A stretch of DNA of 26,988 nucleotides from Gp7-AA10 sp035516895 (GTDB taxonomy: Bacteria; Acidobacteriota; Thermoanaerobaculia; Gp7-AA8), in assembly GCA_035516895.1 (NCBI GenBank), contig DATIZY010000184.1, positions 1 to 26,988 on the forward strand, written 5' to 3'. The stretch's first letter is position 1, and every line of letters begins with the position of its first letter. The position numbers were made by a program, and so were the translations under genes. The notes below the pieces were generated by a model, which was not told the origin of the DNA, made no database searches, and worked only from the letters and a program-made list of their open reading frames with translations. Below, one piece after another: positions 1-7,892 of the stretch.

Positions 1-3
1 CTG

Positions 4-9
4 TAGAAT
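4..9 (+). promoter_or_regulatory. -10-like box TAGAAT upstream of the VWA gene
   Basis: TAGAAT lies 8 bases before the ATG at 18, so a transcript started from it would be leaderless or nearly so. The same hexamer, followed by G, is found in front of etfB (8393-8398), and a related TACAAT followed by G lies at 19814-19819. The window begins 3 bases upstream, so no -35 can be judged. This is a pattern call only. Confidence 0.35.
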
Positions 10-17
10 GTGCGCTC

Positions 18-1688
18 ATGCGACAACTCCTCCTCGCATCCGCGCTCGCGCTCAGTGCGTTGCCGTCGTTTTCCCAGCAGACTCTTGTCGAAACGATCGA
101 GGTGCGCGTCGCGAACATCGATGTTGTCGTCCGCGATCGCTCCGGCCACTCCATCTCCGGCCTGACGAAGGATGACTTCGAGTTGTTCGACGACGGTGTG
201 CCGCAGAAGATCACGAACTTCTACGAAGTGCGGCGCGGCGAAGAATCCTCCGGAGATTCCGGGTCATCGCAGGAGCAGGTGCCGCTGGAAGTGCGGCAGC
301 GGCGGATCGTCATCTTCGTCGACAGCGCGTCGCTCACACCGACGCGAAAGTCGGCAGTGCTTCGGTCGGTCGAAAAATTCATCGACCAGAAACTGCGGCC
401 CGAGGACCGCTGCATGCTGGTGTCGTGGAGGTTTGACACGCAGGTTGTGACGCCGTTCACGAACGATCGCGTGGCGTTGAAGCGCGGCCTCGAATCGATC
501 GCACACTCGGGACCGTTCGGCTCTTCGTCGCGAACCAATCTCGATCTCGTGAAAACTCAGATCCAGCAGCTGTTCAATCTTGCGTTTGACAGCCAGGGTG
601 ATCGCATCGCGGTCATTTCGTTTCCGGACGCCTACGAGCGGTCGCGCGACCTGGTGACGAGGCACGGTTACGCGCTCGAAGCGCAGGAGCGGCAGCTCCT
701 CGGCGCGCTCGATGCGGTCACGACGAACATGGCCGGCCTCGACGGCAAGAAAGTCCTCGTCTTCGTTTCCGAAACGATGCCGGAGAATCCGGCTGCCGAT
801 CTTTATCGCTTCACCAACAATCTGTTCGGTCCGTACCTGAATCAGAACCTGGTCATGGACTTCGAGACGTCGCTGGGTGTGGTGGGCAATGACATTCCCA
901 CGGAGATCGATCAGATGGCGCGCGACGCGAGCGCGAACGGCGTCACCATCTACACGATCGGCGCCGCCGCGTCGGACAGCGACTTCTCCGCCGACAGCGC
1001 CGACACCGTCGATTACACCTACACATTCGCGCGCGACGCGAACACGTCAGCGACGCTCGAGACGGTCGCGTCGATGACCGGCGGCGTCGCGATCACGCGC
1101 ACGTCGAATTTCGATCTCGCGTTCGACACGATCGACCGCGATCTGTCGTCGTATTACTCGCTCGGCTACAAGCCGGCGGGCGAGGGAGGGGACCAGCACC
1201 GGATCACGGTGAAGGTGAAGAACCCCGCGTACCGCGTTCGCTCGCGGCGCGCGTTCGTCGTCAAATCGGGCGACGAGCAGATGGCCGACCGCGTCGTCGC
1301 GAATCTCTACGTCGATTCGACCTCGAACCAGTGGCCGGTTTCGATCCGCATGGGCAAGTCGAAGCGCGACGGCCGCTACTTTGTCGTTCCCGTGCAGATC
1401 GTCATTCCACCGACGCTGACTCTGATCCCGCAGGGCGACAACAATCTCGCGGGAAGCTTCATCCTCTACTTTGCAGTGGGCGATGCCAGCGGGCGCACCT
1501 CGACGGTCATGCGCCGGCCGGAAGATCTGAAGATCCCCGCCACGTCCGTGGCAACGGTGCGCGCGAAGCCGATGACGTTCACCACCGCGTTCCGCATTCG
1601 CGGCGGAGAGAGCCTGTTGTCGGTGGCGATCATCGACCAGCTCAGCGGCACAATGGGATTCGCGCGCGCGAAGATCGTCGCGCGATGA
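18..1688 (+). CDS. Secreted VWA-domain protein (acidobacterial VWFA-related family)
   Basis: A 556-residue protein starting with a clear signal peptide (basic MRQ, hydrophobic core, likely cleavage after about residue 19). Residues about 25-70 carry the segment typical of this family, with the words VVVRDRSGHSISGLTKDDF and ELFDDGVPQ. A von Willebrand factor A fold follows from about residue 94 (RRIVIFVDSAS) to about 335. The metal-binding motif is degenerate (DSASL rather than DxSxS), as is common in this family. The C-terminal 200 residues look like a beta-sandwich domain. The family is known for many paralogs per acidobacterial genome, but the function is not established; an extracytoplasmic adhesion or scaffolding role is inferred from the VWA fold. 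It is convergent with the phosphatase gene on the other strand, and no partner genes are visible on its left because the window starts there. Confidence 0.85.
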   Translation: MRQLLLASALALSALPSFSQQTLVETIEVRVANIDVVVRDRSGHSISGLTKDDFELFDDGVPQKITNFYEVRRGEESSGDSGSSQEQVPLEVRQRRIVIFVDSASLTPTRKSAVLRSVEKFIDQKLRPEDRCMLVSWRFDTQVVTPFTNDRVALKRGLESIAHSGPFGSSSRTNLDLVKTQIQQLFNLAFDSQGDRIAVISFPDAYERSRDLVTRHGYALEAQERQLLGALDAVTTNMAGLDGKKVLVFVSETMPENPAADLYRFTNNLFGPYLNQNLVMDFETSLGVVGNDIPTEIDQMARDASANGVTIYTIGAAASDSDFSADSADTVDYTYTFARDANTSATLETVASMTGGVAITRTSNFDLAFDTIDRDLSSYYSLGYKPAGEGGDQHRITVKVKNPAYRVRSRRAFVVKSGDEQMADRVVANLYVDSTSNQWPVSIRMGKSKRDGRYFVVPVQIVIPPTLTLIPQGDNNLAGSFILYFAVGDASGRTSTVMRRPEDLKIPATSVATVRAKPMTFTTAFRIRGGESLLSVAIIDQLSGTMGFARAKIVAR

Positions 1689-1721
1689 GGGCGTGGATCG
1701 ACGCCAGGAATGAAGCTTCGG

Positions 1722-1741
1722 GTGTGTGGGCCGGCACACAC
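1722..1741. terminator. Hairpin between convergent genes
   Basis: A perfect 7-bp stem, GTGTGTG (1722-1728) with CACACAC (1735-1741) and loop GGCCGG, lies in the 74-bp gap between two convergent genes. A smaller hairpin, GGCGT/ACGCC, precedes it at 1690-1705. There is no clear T-tract on either strand, so it may act with Rho or only as a 3'-end stabiliser. Confidence 0.4.
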
Positions 1742-1762
1742 GAGCAGCGAAGATCGCGGTGA

Positions 1763-4207
1763 TTACGTCGCCGTCGCGTAGGCCGCTTCCACTTCCTCTT
1801 CGTGGGCGGCCTGTCCGTCGAACGAAACGACGACGAGGGTCTGATCATCTTCCGGCGGACGGTTGCGCGTGAACCGCCGCACCGACCCCAGCAGCGTCTT
1901 CTTGATCTCCTCGGCCGACAAGTGGCCGGACTCGAGGAGGACGCGCTCGAACCTGTCGAAGCCGAACGGCTCGCCGTCGTCGTCGATCGCTTCGATGAGA
2001 CCGTCGCTGTAGAGGATGAGGCGGTCGCCCGCCGCGAAATCGACGGTGTGCTCGCGGAACGGATCTCGCCGGCGAACGCCGAGCGGAAATCCCCACGAGG
2101 AGAGCGCCTCGAGCTTCCGTCTGCGCGCGCGAAAGACGTACGGATCGAGATGGCCGGCCGACGAGAATCGCAGGCGCTGCGCGACGGGATCGAGCAGGCC
2201 GAAGAAGAATGTCATGAGGATGCGGCGCGGCGCCGTCCGGATGACGATCTCGTTCAGCACGTTCATGACCTTTCGCGGCGTGGGATCGACGTCGACCTGC
2301 ACCAGGAGCGCCGATTTCGCCATCGCCATCACGATGCCGCTTGTTAGGCCGTGGCCGGAGACGTCGCCGAACGCGATGCCGATCTCGCCGGTCGGGAGTG
2401 GCAGGAAGTCGAAGTAGTCGCCGCCGATCTCCGTCGCCGCGCGATAGTGTGACGCCACCGACGCGCCCGAAAGCCGCGGCGCCTCGACCGGCAGCAGTGC
2501 GGCCTGGATGCGGTTCGCCGCGTCGATCTCCGCCTTCACGCGCTCGCGTTCGACGATGCGGCGCACGTGCGGCGCGAGATCTTCGTACGCGTAGACGACC
2601 TCCCGCCGCGTGGCGAGCGCGGCGATCGCGAACGCGAGAGCTGCGAGCGCCGGAACTGCGATCGTCGTCGCGAGTTGGGCCCGTTGATGTCCTTCCGCGA
2701 CGGACATCAGCGGCGTCGCCATCGTGATGATGCTGCCGAGGAAGAGGGAAACGGACATGGCGAGGAGGTCGTAGCCGATGAAGACGCCGATTGCCAACGC
2801 CATGCCGCCGACGTCGAAAATCATGCGGTGGATGAACGGATCGGTCGGCACATCGCAGACCGCGCCCATCATCGCCATCGCGAGCGTTGCGATGATTCCG
2901 AGCGGCAGCACGCGACGGCGATGCGTCCACGCGAGAAGGAACAGCGCGATGAGCGGAAAGACGATCGCGTCGATCATCGAATAGAGGATCAGCAGCGCCG
3001 GGCCGCCCATGTTGAGCTGCGTGTCGGTGCCGACACCGCCGGAGACGTGAACGAGGTGCAGTGCGAGCGGAATCGCGCCGATCGCGAACGCGCCCGCGGC
3101 AACGGCGGGAGCGCAGAGAAATCCGACGAGCATCGAGCGGCCGGTCGTCGCATTGAGCGGATCGCGGCGCAGGAGCGCGTCGAACGACGCGAGGCGCTCG
3201 CCCCACCGCTCGCGCGCGTAGCTCTCACCGACGGACCACGCGAAGAACGCGAGCACCGCGAGCACGAGGTCGTACAACAGAAAGATGAAGATCATGTAGA
3301 CGAGAGCCGTCGTCGGCGCATCGAGGCTGCCGGTGTTGCTGCCTTCGACCGCAGGGCCGGCCATGATCCAGTCGGCTGCGATCCACAGCAGCGCGACGAT
3401 GGCGAAAAGAATCGTCGCGGTGGCGACGCCGACTTCGCCCGCGTGGTACTTCTTGAGAAAGATCGTGAGCAGGATCAACAGCAGCGCGAAGAAAGCCGCG
3501 TAGCGGGCGATGATGCCGCCGATGTCGCTGTTCTCGCTCGTGAACGCGCTGCCGTCGGCGTATTCATCGTCGAGGCGCCATCCCGCGAAGCGATCGCCGG
3601 CGAACTGCACGACGAGATAGGGCACGACGTTGCCGATCGGAAAATCCGTCTGGATGCGGTAGCGAAAATTCCAGTCGGTGCGCGAGCGATACTCGGTCGG
3701 CCGCGCCGACTCGAACACGGGATTCGGCGCGCCCGGAAACTGCCGGGAGCGGACGAACGCGTCGGCGCGCGCCCGCAGCTGATCCGCGGTGGCCTTGGCG
3801 CCGACTTCCTCGTTGCGAAGGGAGAACACCGCCGACAACACCGCGCCGGTCGTTGCGTCGACGGCGACATAACCGTAGGGCGGATATTTCTCCCGTCCGC
3901 GCCGCCAGTAGCGCCGCACAAACGCGCGCAGACGCGGACCGAGGACCGGGTCAGTGGACGCGCGGCGCCGGAGATCGGGTTTCGTGTCGAGCTCTTTTTC
4001 CAGCCGGTACGACGGCGCCCATGTCGTGACCGCCCACGCCCGATCGACGGGGATGCCCAGCGAGCGTGCGGCGGCGTCGGCGATCGGGACGATGTCGCCG
4101 CGCGTCAGCCGGATGCCCGCCGGCTGCGCCGCGTTGAAGCGCGGCAACAGGACGGCAACGACCGCGATGCCCACGACAAAGGCAAGATAGGGAGCGTATC
4201 GTTTCAT
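1763..4207 (-). CDS. Membrane-anchored SpoIIE-family (PP2C) Ser/Thr phosphatase
   Basis: An 814-residue protein. A transmembrane segment (about residues 6-24) starts it, followed by an extracytoplasmic region of about 200 residues. About eight hydrophobic helices follow (about 230-525), then a short linker rich in charged residues (VRRIVERERVKAEIDAANR), and a SpoIIE-type PP2C domain (about 565-800). All metal-binding motifs are present: GGDYFD near 595, GDVSGHG near 612, LILYSDGLIEA, and DDQTLVVV near 786. It should dephosphorylate a serine or threonine on a cytoplasmic partner, classically an anti-sigma-factor antagonist, in response to an external or membrane signal. No anti-sigma or antagonist gene is adjacent, so the target is unknown. 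The ATG start is 10 bp from the divergent transporter start. A second phosphatase of different sensor architecture lies at 17076-19781. Confidence 0.9.
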   Translation of the reverse strand: MKRYAPYLAFVVGIAVVAVLLPRFNAAQPAGIRLTRGDIVPIADAAARSLGIPVDRAWAVTTWAPSYRLEKELDTKPDLRRRASTDPVLGPRLRAFVRRYWRRGREKYPPYGYVAVDATTGAVLSAVFSLRNEEVGAKATADQLRARADAFVRSRQFPGAPNPVFESARPTEYRSRTDWNFRYRIQTDFPIGNVVPYLVVQFAGDRFAGWRLDDEYADGSAFTSENSDIGGIIARYAAFFALLLILLTIFLKKYHAGEVGVATATILFAIVALLWIAADWIMAGPAVEGSNTGSLDAPTTALVYMIFIFLLYDLVLAVLAFFAWSVGESYARERWGERLASFDALLRRDPLNATTGRSMLVGFLCAPAVAAGAFAIGAIPLALHLVHVSGGVGTDTQLNMGGPALLILYSMIDAIVFPLIALFLLAWTHRRRVLPLGIIATLAMAMMGAVCDVPTDPFIHRMIFDVGGMALAIGVFIGYDLLAMSVSLFLGSIITMATPLMSVAEGHQRAQLATTIAVPALAALAFAIAALATRREVVYAYEDLAPHVRRIVERERVKAEIDAANRIQAALLPVEAPRLSGASVASHYRAATEIGGDYFDFLPLPTGEIGIAFGDVSGHGLTSGIVMAMAKSALLVQVDVDPTPRKVMNVLNEIVIRTAPRRILMTFFFGLLDPVAQRLRFSSAGHLDPYVFRARRRKLEALSSWGFPLGVRRRDPFREHTVDFAAGDRLILYSDGLIEAIDDDGEPFGFDRFERVLLESGHLSAEEIKKTLLGSVRRFTRNRPPEDDQTLVVVSFDGQAAHEEEVEAAYATAT

Positions 4208-4217
4208 CCGTCAGCCA

Positions 4218-5672
4218 ATGATACGTGTACGAACGTCCGCCGGTTATGCGCTGGCCGTCCTAACGTTCATCAATTTGTTCAACTACCTCGACCGCTGGGT
4301 GGTCGCGGCGGTGGTGGAGTCGATCAAGCGGTCGGAGCTACACCTGTCAGACACCGAGCTGGGGCTCGTCGGCACGGGCTTCATCTTTGTGTACACATTA
4401 ACATCGCCAATTTTCGGATCGCTCGGCGACCGGCGGTCGCGTCCGCCGCTGATCGCGATCGGAGTGGCGCTGTGGAGCATCGCCACGGCACTCGCGGGAT
4501 TCGCGCGCGGATTCACGTCGCTCTTCAGCGCGCGATCGGCGGTGGGCATCGGCGAAGCGGCGTACGGCACGATCGCACCGGCGCTTCTCGCCGATTCGTT
4601 TCCGCTGGAAAAGCGCGGACGTGTGTTTGCGACGTTCTTCGCCGCGATCCCCGTCGGCTCCGCGGCCGGCTACGTGTTAGGCGGACTGGTCGACAAGCAT
4701 TTCGGCTGGCGCGCGGCGTTCTGGATCGCCGGCGCGCCCGGGCTGCTGCTCGCGCTGCTCGTGATGTTCATCGGCGATCCTCCACGCGGTTCGCAGGATG
4801 CGTCGCATGGAGCACCGGCTTCAAGCGGTCGGACGGACCCGGACATGTCGGATGGAGCACCGGCTTCAGCCGGTCGGATGGACTCGGACATGTCGCATGG
4901 AGCACCGGCTTCAGCCGGTCGGATGGACTCGGACATGTCGGATGGAGCACCGGCTTCAGCCGGTCGGATGGACTCGGACATGTCGCATGGAGCGCCGGCT
5001 TCAGCCGGTCGGATGGACCCTCAAGCCCGTCCGATGCACCAGGCTAAAGCCGGGGCTCACCCGGCTAAAACCGGGGCTCCATATCGGCACCTGTTCAAAA
5101 ACACCCACTACATGCTCACGGTGATCGGCTATGGCGCGTACACGTTCGCGTTAGGCGGACTCGCGTTCTGGATGCCCGCGTTTCTCGAACGATCGCGCGG
5201 GATGACGCGCAGCGAGGCGACGGTGACGTTCGGCGCGATCGCGCTCGTCACCGGATTCGTCGGGACGTTCGCCGGCGGCTGGCTCGGCGATTTTTTCCTG
5301 CGCTGGACGAAGCAATCGTACCTGTGGGTGTCGGGCATCGTGACGCTCGTCGCCGCGCCGGTGACGTACATCGCGCTCTCCGATCACCGCCGCGGCGTGT
5401 ACCTCGCTGCGATCGTGATCGCCGAGCTGCTGATCTTCGCGTCGACGGGACCGGTGAACTCGGCGATCGTGAACGCCGTCGCACCCGGCGAGCGCGCCAC
5501 CGCCCTCGGCCTCTCCGTCTTCGTCATGCACCTCCTCGGCGACATTCCCTCGCCGCCGCTGATCGGCAGGATCTCCGACGCGACCTCGCTCGAGCATGCG
5601 TTTCTGATCGTGCCGCTGGCGGTGCTGATCGGCGGCGCGATCTGGACGTACGCGGCATGGCGCGCCGAGTAA
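4218..5672 (+). CDS. MFS transporter, Spinster-like, with a repeat-expanded central loop
   Basis: A 484-residue protein of the major facilitator superfamily. The start is typical of the Spinster group (INLFNYLDRWVVAAV in TM1), with the A-loop motif GSLGDRRSR between TM2 and TM3 (residues about 69-77) and GIGEAAYGTIAPALLAD in TM4. Six helices precede and six follow a central cytoplasmic loop that is swollen by about 95 residues (about 193-289) made almost only of repeats of GAPASAGRMDSDMS, encoded by 45-bp palindromic DNA repeats. Transport resumes at YRHLFKNTHYMLTVIGY. Spinster proteins export or import lipids; animal Spns1 moves lysophospholipids. The stop codon overlaps the start of an acyltransferase gene by 16 bp, which fits a lysolipid substrate (inference). 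No Shine-Dalgarno is visible; the leader must be very short or lie inside the divergent gene. Confidence 0.85.
   Translation: MIRVRTSAGYALAVLTFINLFNYLDRWVVAAVVESIKRSELHLSDTELGLVGTGFIFVYTLTSPIFGSLGDRRSRPPLIAIGVALWSIATALAGFARGFTSLFSARSAVGIGEAAYGTIAPALLADSFPLEKRGRVFATFFAAIPVGSAAGYVLGGLVDKHFGWRAAFWIAGAPGLLLALLVMFIGDPPRGSQDASHGAPASSGRTDPDMSDGAPASAGRMDSDMSHGAPASAGRMDSDMSDGAPASAGRMDSDMSHGAPASAGRMDPQARPMHQAKAGAHPAKTGAPYRHLFKNTHYMLTVIGYGAYTFALGGLAFWMPAFLERSRGMTRSEATVTFGAIALVTGFVGTFAGGWLGDFFLRWTKQSYLWVSGIVTLVAAPVTYIALSDHRRGVYLAAIVIAELLIFASTGPVNSAIVNAVAPGERATALGLSVFVMHLLGDIPSPPLIGRISDATSLEHAFLIVPLAVLIGGAIWTYAAWRAE
4807..5083. repeat. Five 45-bp palindromic tandem repeats plus two 21-bp units inside the MFS gene
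   Basis: Units begin at 4807, 4852, 4897, 4942 and 4987, exactly 45 bp (15 codons) apart. Each contains the short palindrome ACCGGC-TTCA-GCCGGT (degenerate in the first unit, one change in the fifth). Units alternate in the base before ATGG (G before units 2 and 4, C before 1, 3 and 5), so the protein alternates MSD/MSH and the array is a 90-bp higher-order repeat. Two further units of another type, GGCTAAAGCC and GGCTAAAACC each followed by GGGGCTC, start at 5042 and 5063 with a 21-bp period. The array stays in frame and is stop-free in several frames on both strands. It looks like a REP-like small palindromic element that entered and expanded in a tolerant loop. Confidence 0.9.
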
Positions 5673-6892
5673 TCGCCGCGGCGCTGCGGCTGCTCCTGCG
5701 CGTGTTCTTCCGGCGCATCGAAGTCGTCGGCGATGTTCCCCGCGATCCGGTGATCTTCGCGATCAATCATCCGAACGCGCTCATCGATCCGCTGTTTCTT
5801 CTCTGCTTCGCGCCACGGCCGGTGTCGTTTCTGGCGAAGGCGCCGCTGTTTCGAATGCCGGTGATCGGCTGGTTCACGCGCGCTCTCGATGCGATTCCGG
5901 TGTACCGGCGTCAGGACAACGTGTCGACCGCCGGAAATCGCGAGACGTTCGCGCGCTCGCGCGAGGTGCTGCAGCGCGGCGGCGCGATCGCGATTTTTCC
6001 GGAGGGGACGACACACAGCGATCCGCAGCTGCGCGAGCTCAAGACCGGCGCGGCACGCATCGCGCTCGGCGCCGCGATTCGCGTGAGCATCGTGCCGGCC
6101 GGTTTGTACTACACGGCGAAGCAGACGTTTCGCAGCTCGGCGCTCGTCTACTTCGGGACGCCGATTGCCGTCGAGCCGGAGCCTGTCGACGCCAACGGCG
6201 AGCCGCGCCCGGATTCGGTCGAACGTTTGACGAAGGAGATCGAAGAGGCGCTCGCCGCCGTCACGCTGCAGGCCGATTCGCACTCCGCGCTGGAGCTCAT
6301 CGCGCGCGCCGAGCGGATTTTCACGGCGGGCGAAGACGTGGCGCTCGCGCGCGAGCTCGAGCTGCGCAAACAGTTCGTTGCCGGTTACGCGTACTTGCGC
6401 GAGCGCGATCCGGGCCGGCTGACACGGCTCGAATCGATGATCCAGGAAGTCGATGCGGAGCGGCTTGTGCCGCGCGCTCGCATCGCGCCGCAGCGGCTCG
6501 CGCTCGTCCCGTTCGGCGTCATCGGCGCCGCGATCCACTGGCCCGTGTACCGGCTGATCGGATTTCTGGCGACGCATTTGTCGAGCCGCGAAGACGAGAT
6601 GGTGGCAACGGTCAAAGCCATCGCCGGAGCCGTGCTCTATCCGCTGATGTGGATCGCGCTCGCGATCGCGACCGGCTTGCTCGCGGGCGTGTGGTGGGCG
6701 CTCTTCGTCCTCGTCGCTCTCCCGCTCCTCGGTTATGCCGCGCTGGTCTCGCTCGAAGCGCTCGACGATCTCCGCGCGCGCGTGCGGCGGCGCGACATCG
6801 CCGCGCAGCAGCAGGCGATCCGCGACGAGGTGCTCAGCGTGGCGAAGTCGATGTCGCAGTCGTCGTCTGCTGGCGCTGCTGTTGAAGGATGA
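5657..6892 (+). CDS. PlsC-type glycerolipid acyltransferase (GPAT/LPLAT, Gpt2/Sct1-like)
   Basis: A 411-residue protein; I chose the ATG at 5657 because the family fold begins right after it, and the frame further upstream lies wholly inside the transporter gene. Motif I is NHPNALIDPL (His38, Asp44, spacing of five residues between them, as in yeast Gpt2/Sct1 rather than the usual four). Motif III is FPEGTTHSDPQLRELKTGA (from residue 114). A coiled, charged region follows the catalytic domain, then two closely spaced transmembrane helices (about 310-365) and a basic tail. It should transfer acyl groups to glycerol-3-phosphate or a lysophospholipid at the inner membrane. It overlaps the MFS gene by 16 bp, implying translational coupling. 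Its last 59 bp lie antisense to a small membrane-protein gene. Confidence 0.85.
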   Translation: MARRVIAAALRLLLRVFFRRIEVVGDVPRDPVIFAINHPNALIDPLFLLCFAPRPVSFLAKAPLFRMPVIGWFTRALDAIPVYRRQDNVSTAGNRETFARSREVLQRGGAIAIFPEGTTHSDPQLRELKTGAARIALGAAIRVSIVPAGLYYTAKQTFRSSALVYFGTPIAVEPEPVDANGEPRPDSVERLTKEIEEALAAVTLQADSHSALELIARAERIFTAGEDVALARELELRKQFVAGYAYLRERDPGRLTRLESMIQEVDAERLVPRARIAPQRLALVPFGVIGAAIHWPVYRLIGFLATHLSSREDEMVATVKAIAGAVLYPLMWIALAIATGLLAGVWWALFVLVALPLLGYAALVSLEALDDLRARVRRRDIAAQQQAIRDEVLSVAKSMSQSSSAGAAVEG

Positions 6893-6977
6893 CGAGCTTT
6901 TTCTGGAGGTTCATGAGGATCAGCACGAGCACCAGGATCAGCACGATTCCGAAGATGCGGACGATCCAGCGGTTCAT
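6834..6977 (-). CDS. 47-residue single-pass membrane protein, coupled to pdxA
   Basis: The ATG (6977-6975) overlaps the TGA of pdxA (6976-6974) as ATGA, the classical arrangement for translational coupling. The product is MNRWIVRIFG followed by a very hydrophobic helix (IVLILVLVLILMNL), then a basic KK and a Q/T/S-rich tail. One membrane helix with a short polar C-terminus is all that can be seen. I do not recognise it. Its last 59 bp are antisense to the end of the acyltransferase gene. The tight overlap and a proper membrane-helix profile argue for a real gene; the low-complexity tail argues for caution. Confidence 0.6.
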   Translation of the reverse strand: MNRWIVRIFGIVLILVLVLILMNLQKKLVILQQQRQQTTTATSTSPR

Positions 6978-7873
6978 GAGAATCTCTCCGCGAAGCGCGC
7001 CGTCCATTCGATTGCGTAGCGCATCGGCGCGGCGTCGGCGATGCCTTTGCCGGCGATGTCGAATGCCGTTCCGTGATCGACCGACGCGCGCAGGTACGGC
7101 AGACCGATCGTGACGTTGACCGCGCGGTCGAACTCGATCGTCTTGATCGGAATCAGCGCCTGATCGTGATACATCGCCATGATCACGTCGTATTGTGCAC
7201 GGAAGATCGTGTCGGCGGGATGCGGGCCGCTGATCGCGATGCCTTCGGCCCGTGCGGCGTCGACGCCGCGCTCGATCTCGCGCTCCTCGTCGCCGAAACG
7301 CCCTCCTTCTCCCGCGTGCGGATTGACCCCGGCCACGCCGATTCGCGGCGCTTTGCCGTACAGCCGCGCGAACTCGCGGGACGTCAGCCGGGCGAGCGCT
7401 GCGATGTCGTCGGCGCGAATCGATTGCACGGCTTCGCGCAGCGGAACGTGCACCGTTAGCAGTACCGCGCGGATCGACGGCGAATCGAAGTACATCGCGT
7501 AGTCGTGGGCGTAGCGGCGGAGTGCCGCGCGTTCCGCGAGGAGTTCCGTGTGGCCGGGGAAACGCGAGCCCGCGGCCGCGATCGCCTGTTTGTGAATCGG
7601 TGCCGTGACGAGCGCGGAGCATTCGCCCGACTCGATCGCGCGGATCGCGGCATCGATCGACGCGAGGGCGATGCGTCCGTAATCGGCGGAGATCTCGCCG
7701 TAGCGGACGGCGCCCGATCCGCCGACGTCGGCGAAATCGATGCCCGCCGGCGGACGCGCGAACGCGCGGCTGCCGAACACGCGCGCGGGAACGTCGAGCG
7801 AGGCGAGCGCTTCGAAGACGACTTCCGCACCGATTCCAGCCGGGTCGCCCAGGGTGATCGCCAGCGGCTTCAC
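6974..7873 (-). CDS. pdxA: 4-hydroxythreonine-4-phosphate dehydrogenase PdxA
   Basis: A 299-residue enzyme. It oxidises 4-phosphohydroxy-L-threonine with NAD(P), giving the precursor that PdxJ joins to deoxyxylulose 5-phosphate in pyridoxal phosphate synthesis. Visible signatures: ITLGDPAGIGAEV at the N-terminus, VTAPIHKQAI, PGHTELLAE, GVNPHAGEGG, MYHDQALIPIKT, and GLPYLRASVDHGTAFDIAG. The three metal-binding His of the family (in GHTE, NPHAGE, YHDQ) are present. I chose the GTG at 7873 because it gives VKPLAITLGDPAG, the normal N-terminus. A longer reading to 7945 would run through the low-complexity inverted repeat. It lies downstream of the Hfq-like gene and upstream of a tiny membrane protein. 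Confidence 0.95.
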   Translation of the reverse strand: MKPLAITLGDPAGIGAEVVFEALASLDVPARVFGSRAFARPPAGIDFADVGGSGAVRYGEISADYGRIALASIDAAIRAIESGECSALVTAPIHKQAIAAAGSRFPGHTELLAERAALRRYAHDYAMYFDSPSIRAVLLTVHVPLREAVQSIRADDIAALARLTSREFARLYGKAPRIGVAGVNPHAGEGGRFGDEEREIERGVDAARAEGIAISGPHPADTIFRAQYDVIMAMYHDQALIPIKTIEFDRAVNVTIGLPYLRASVDHGTAFDIAGKGIADAAPMRYAIEWTARFAERFS

Positions 7874-7892
7874 GGCGGGAGTATAGGTGGGC

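Noticed and set aside
4807..5031. CRISPR-like array
   Set aside because: Units are contiguous with no unique spacers, lie in frame in a coding gene, and no cas genes are nearby.
5324..5656. Longer N-terminus for the acyltransferase
   Set aside because: It lies wholly inside the transporter gene in another frame and has an Arg-rich shadow composition.
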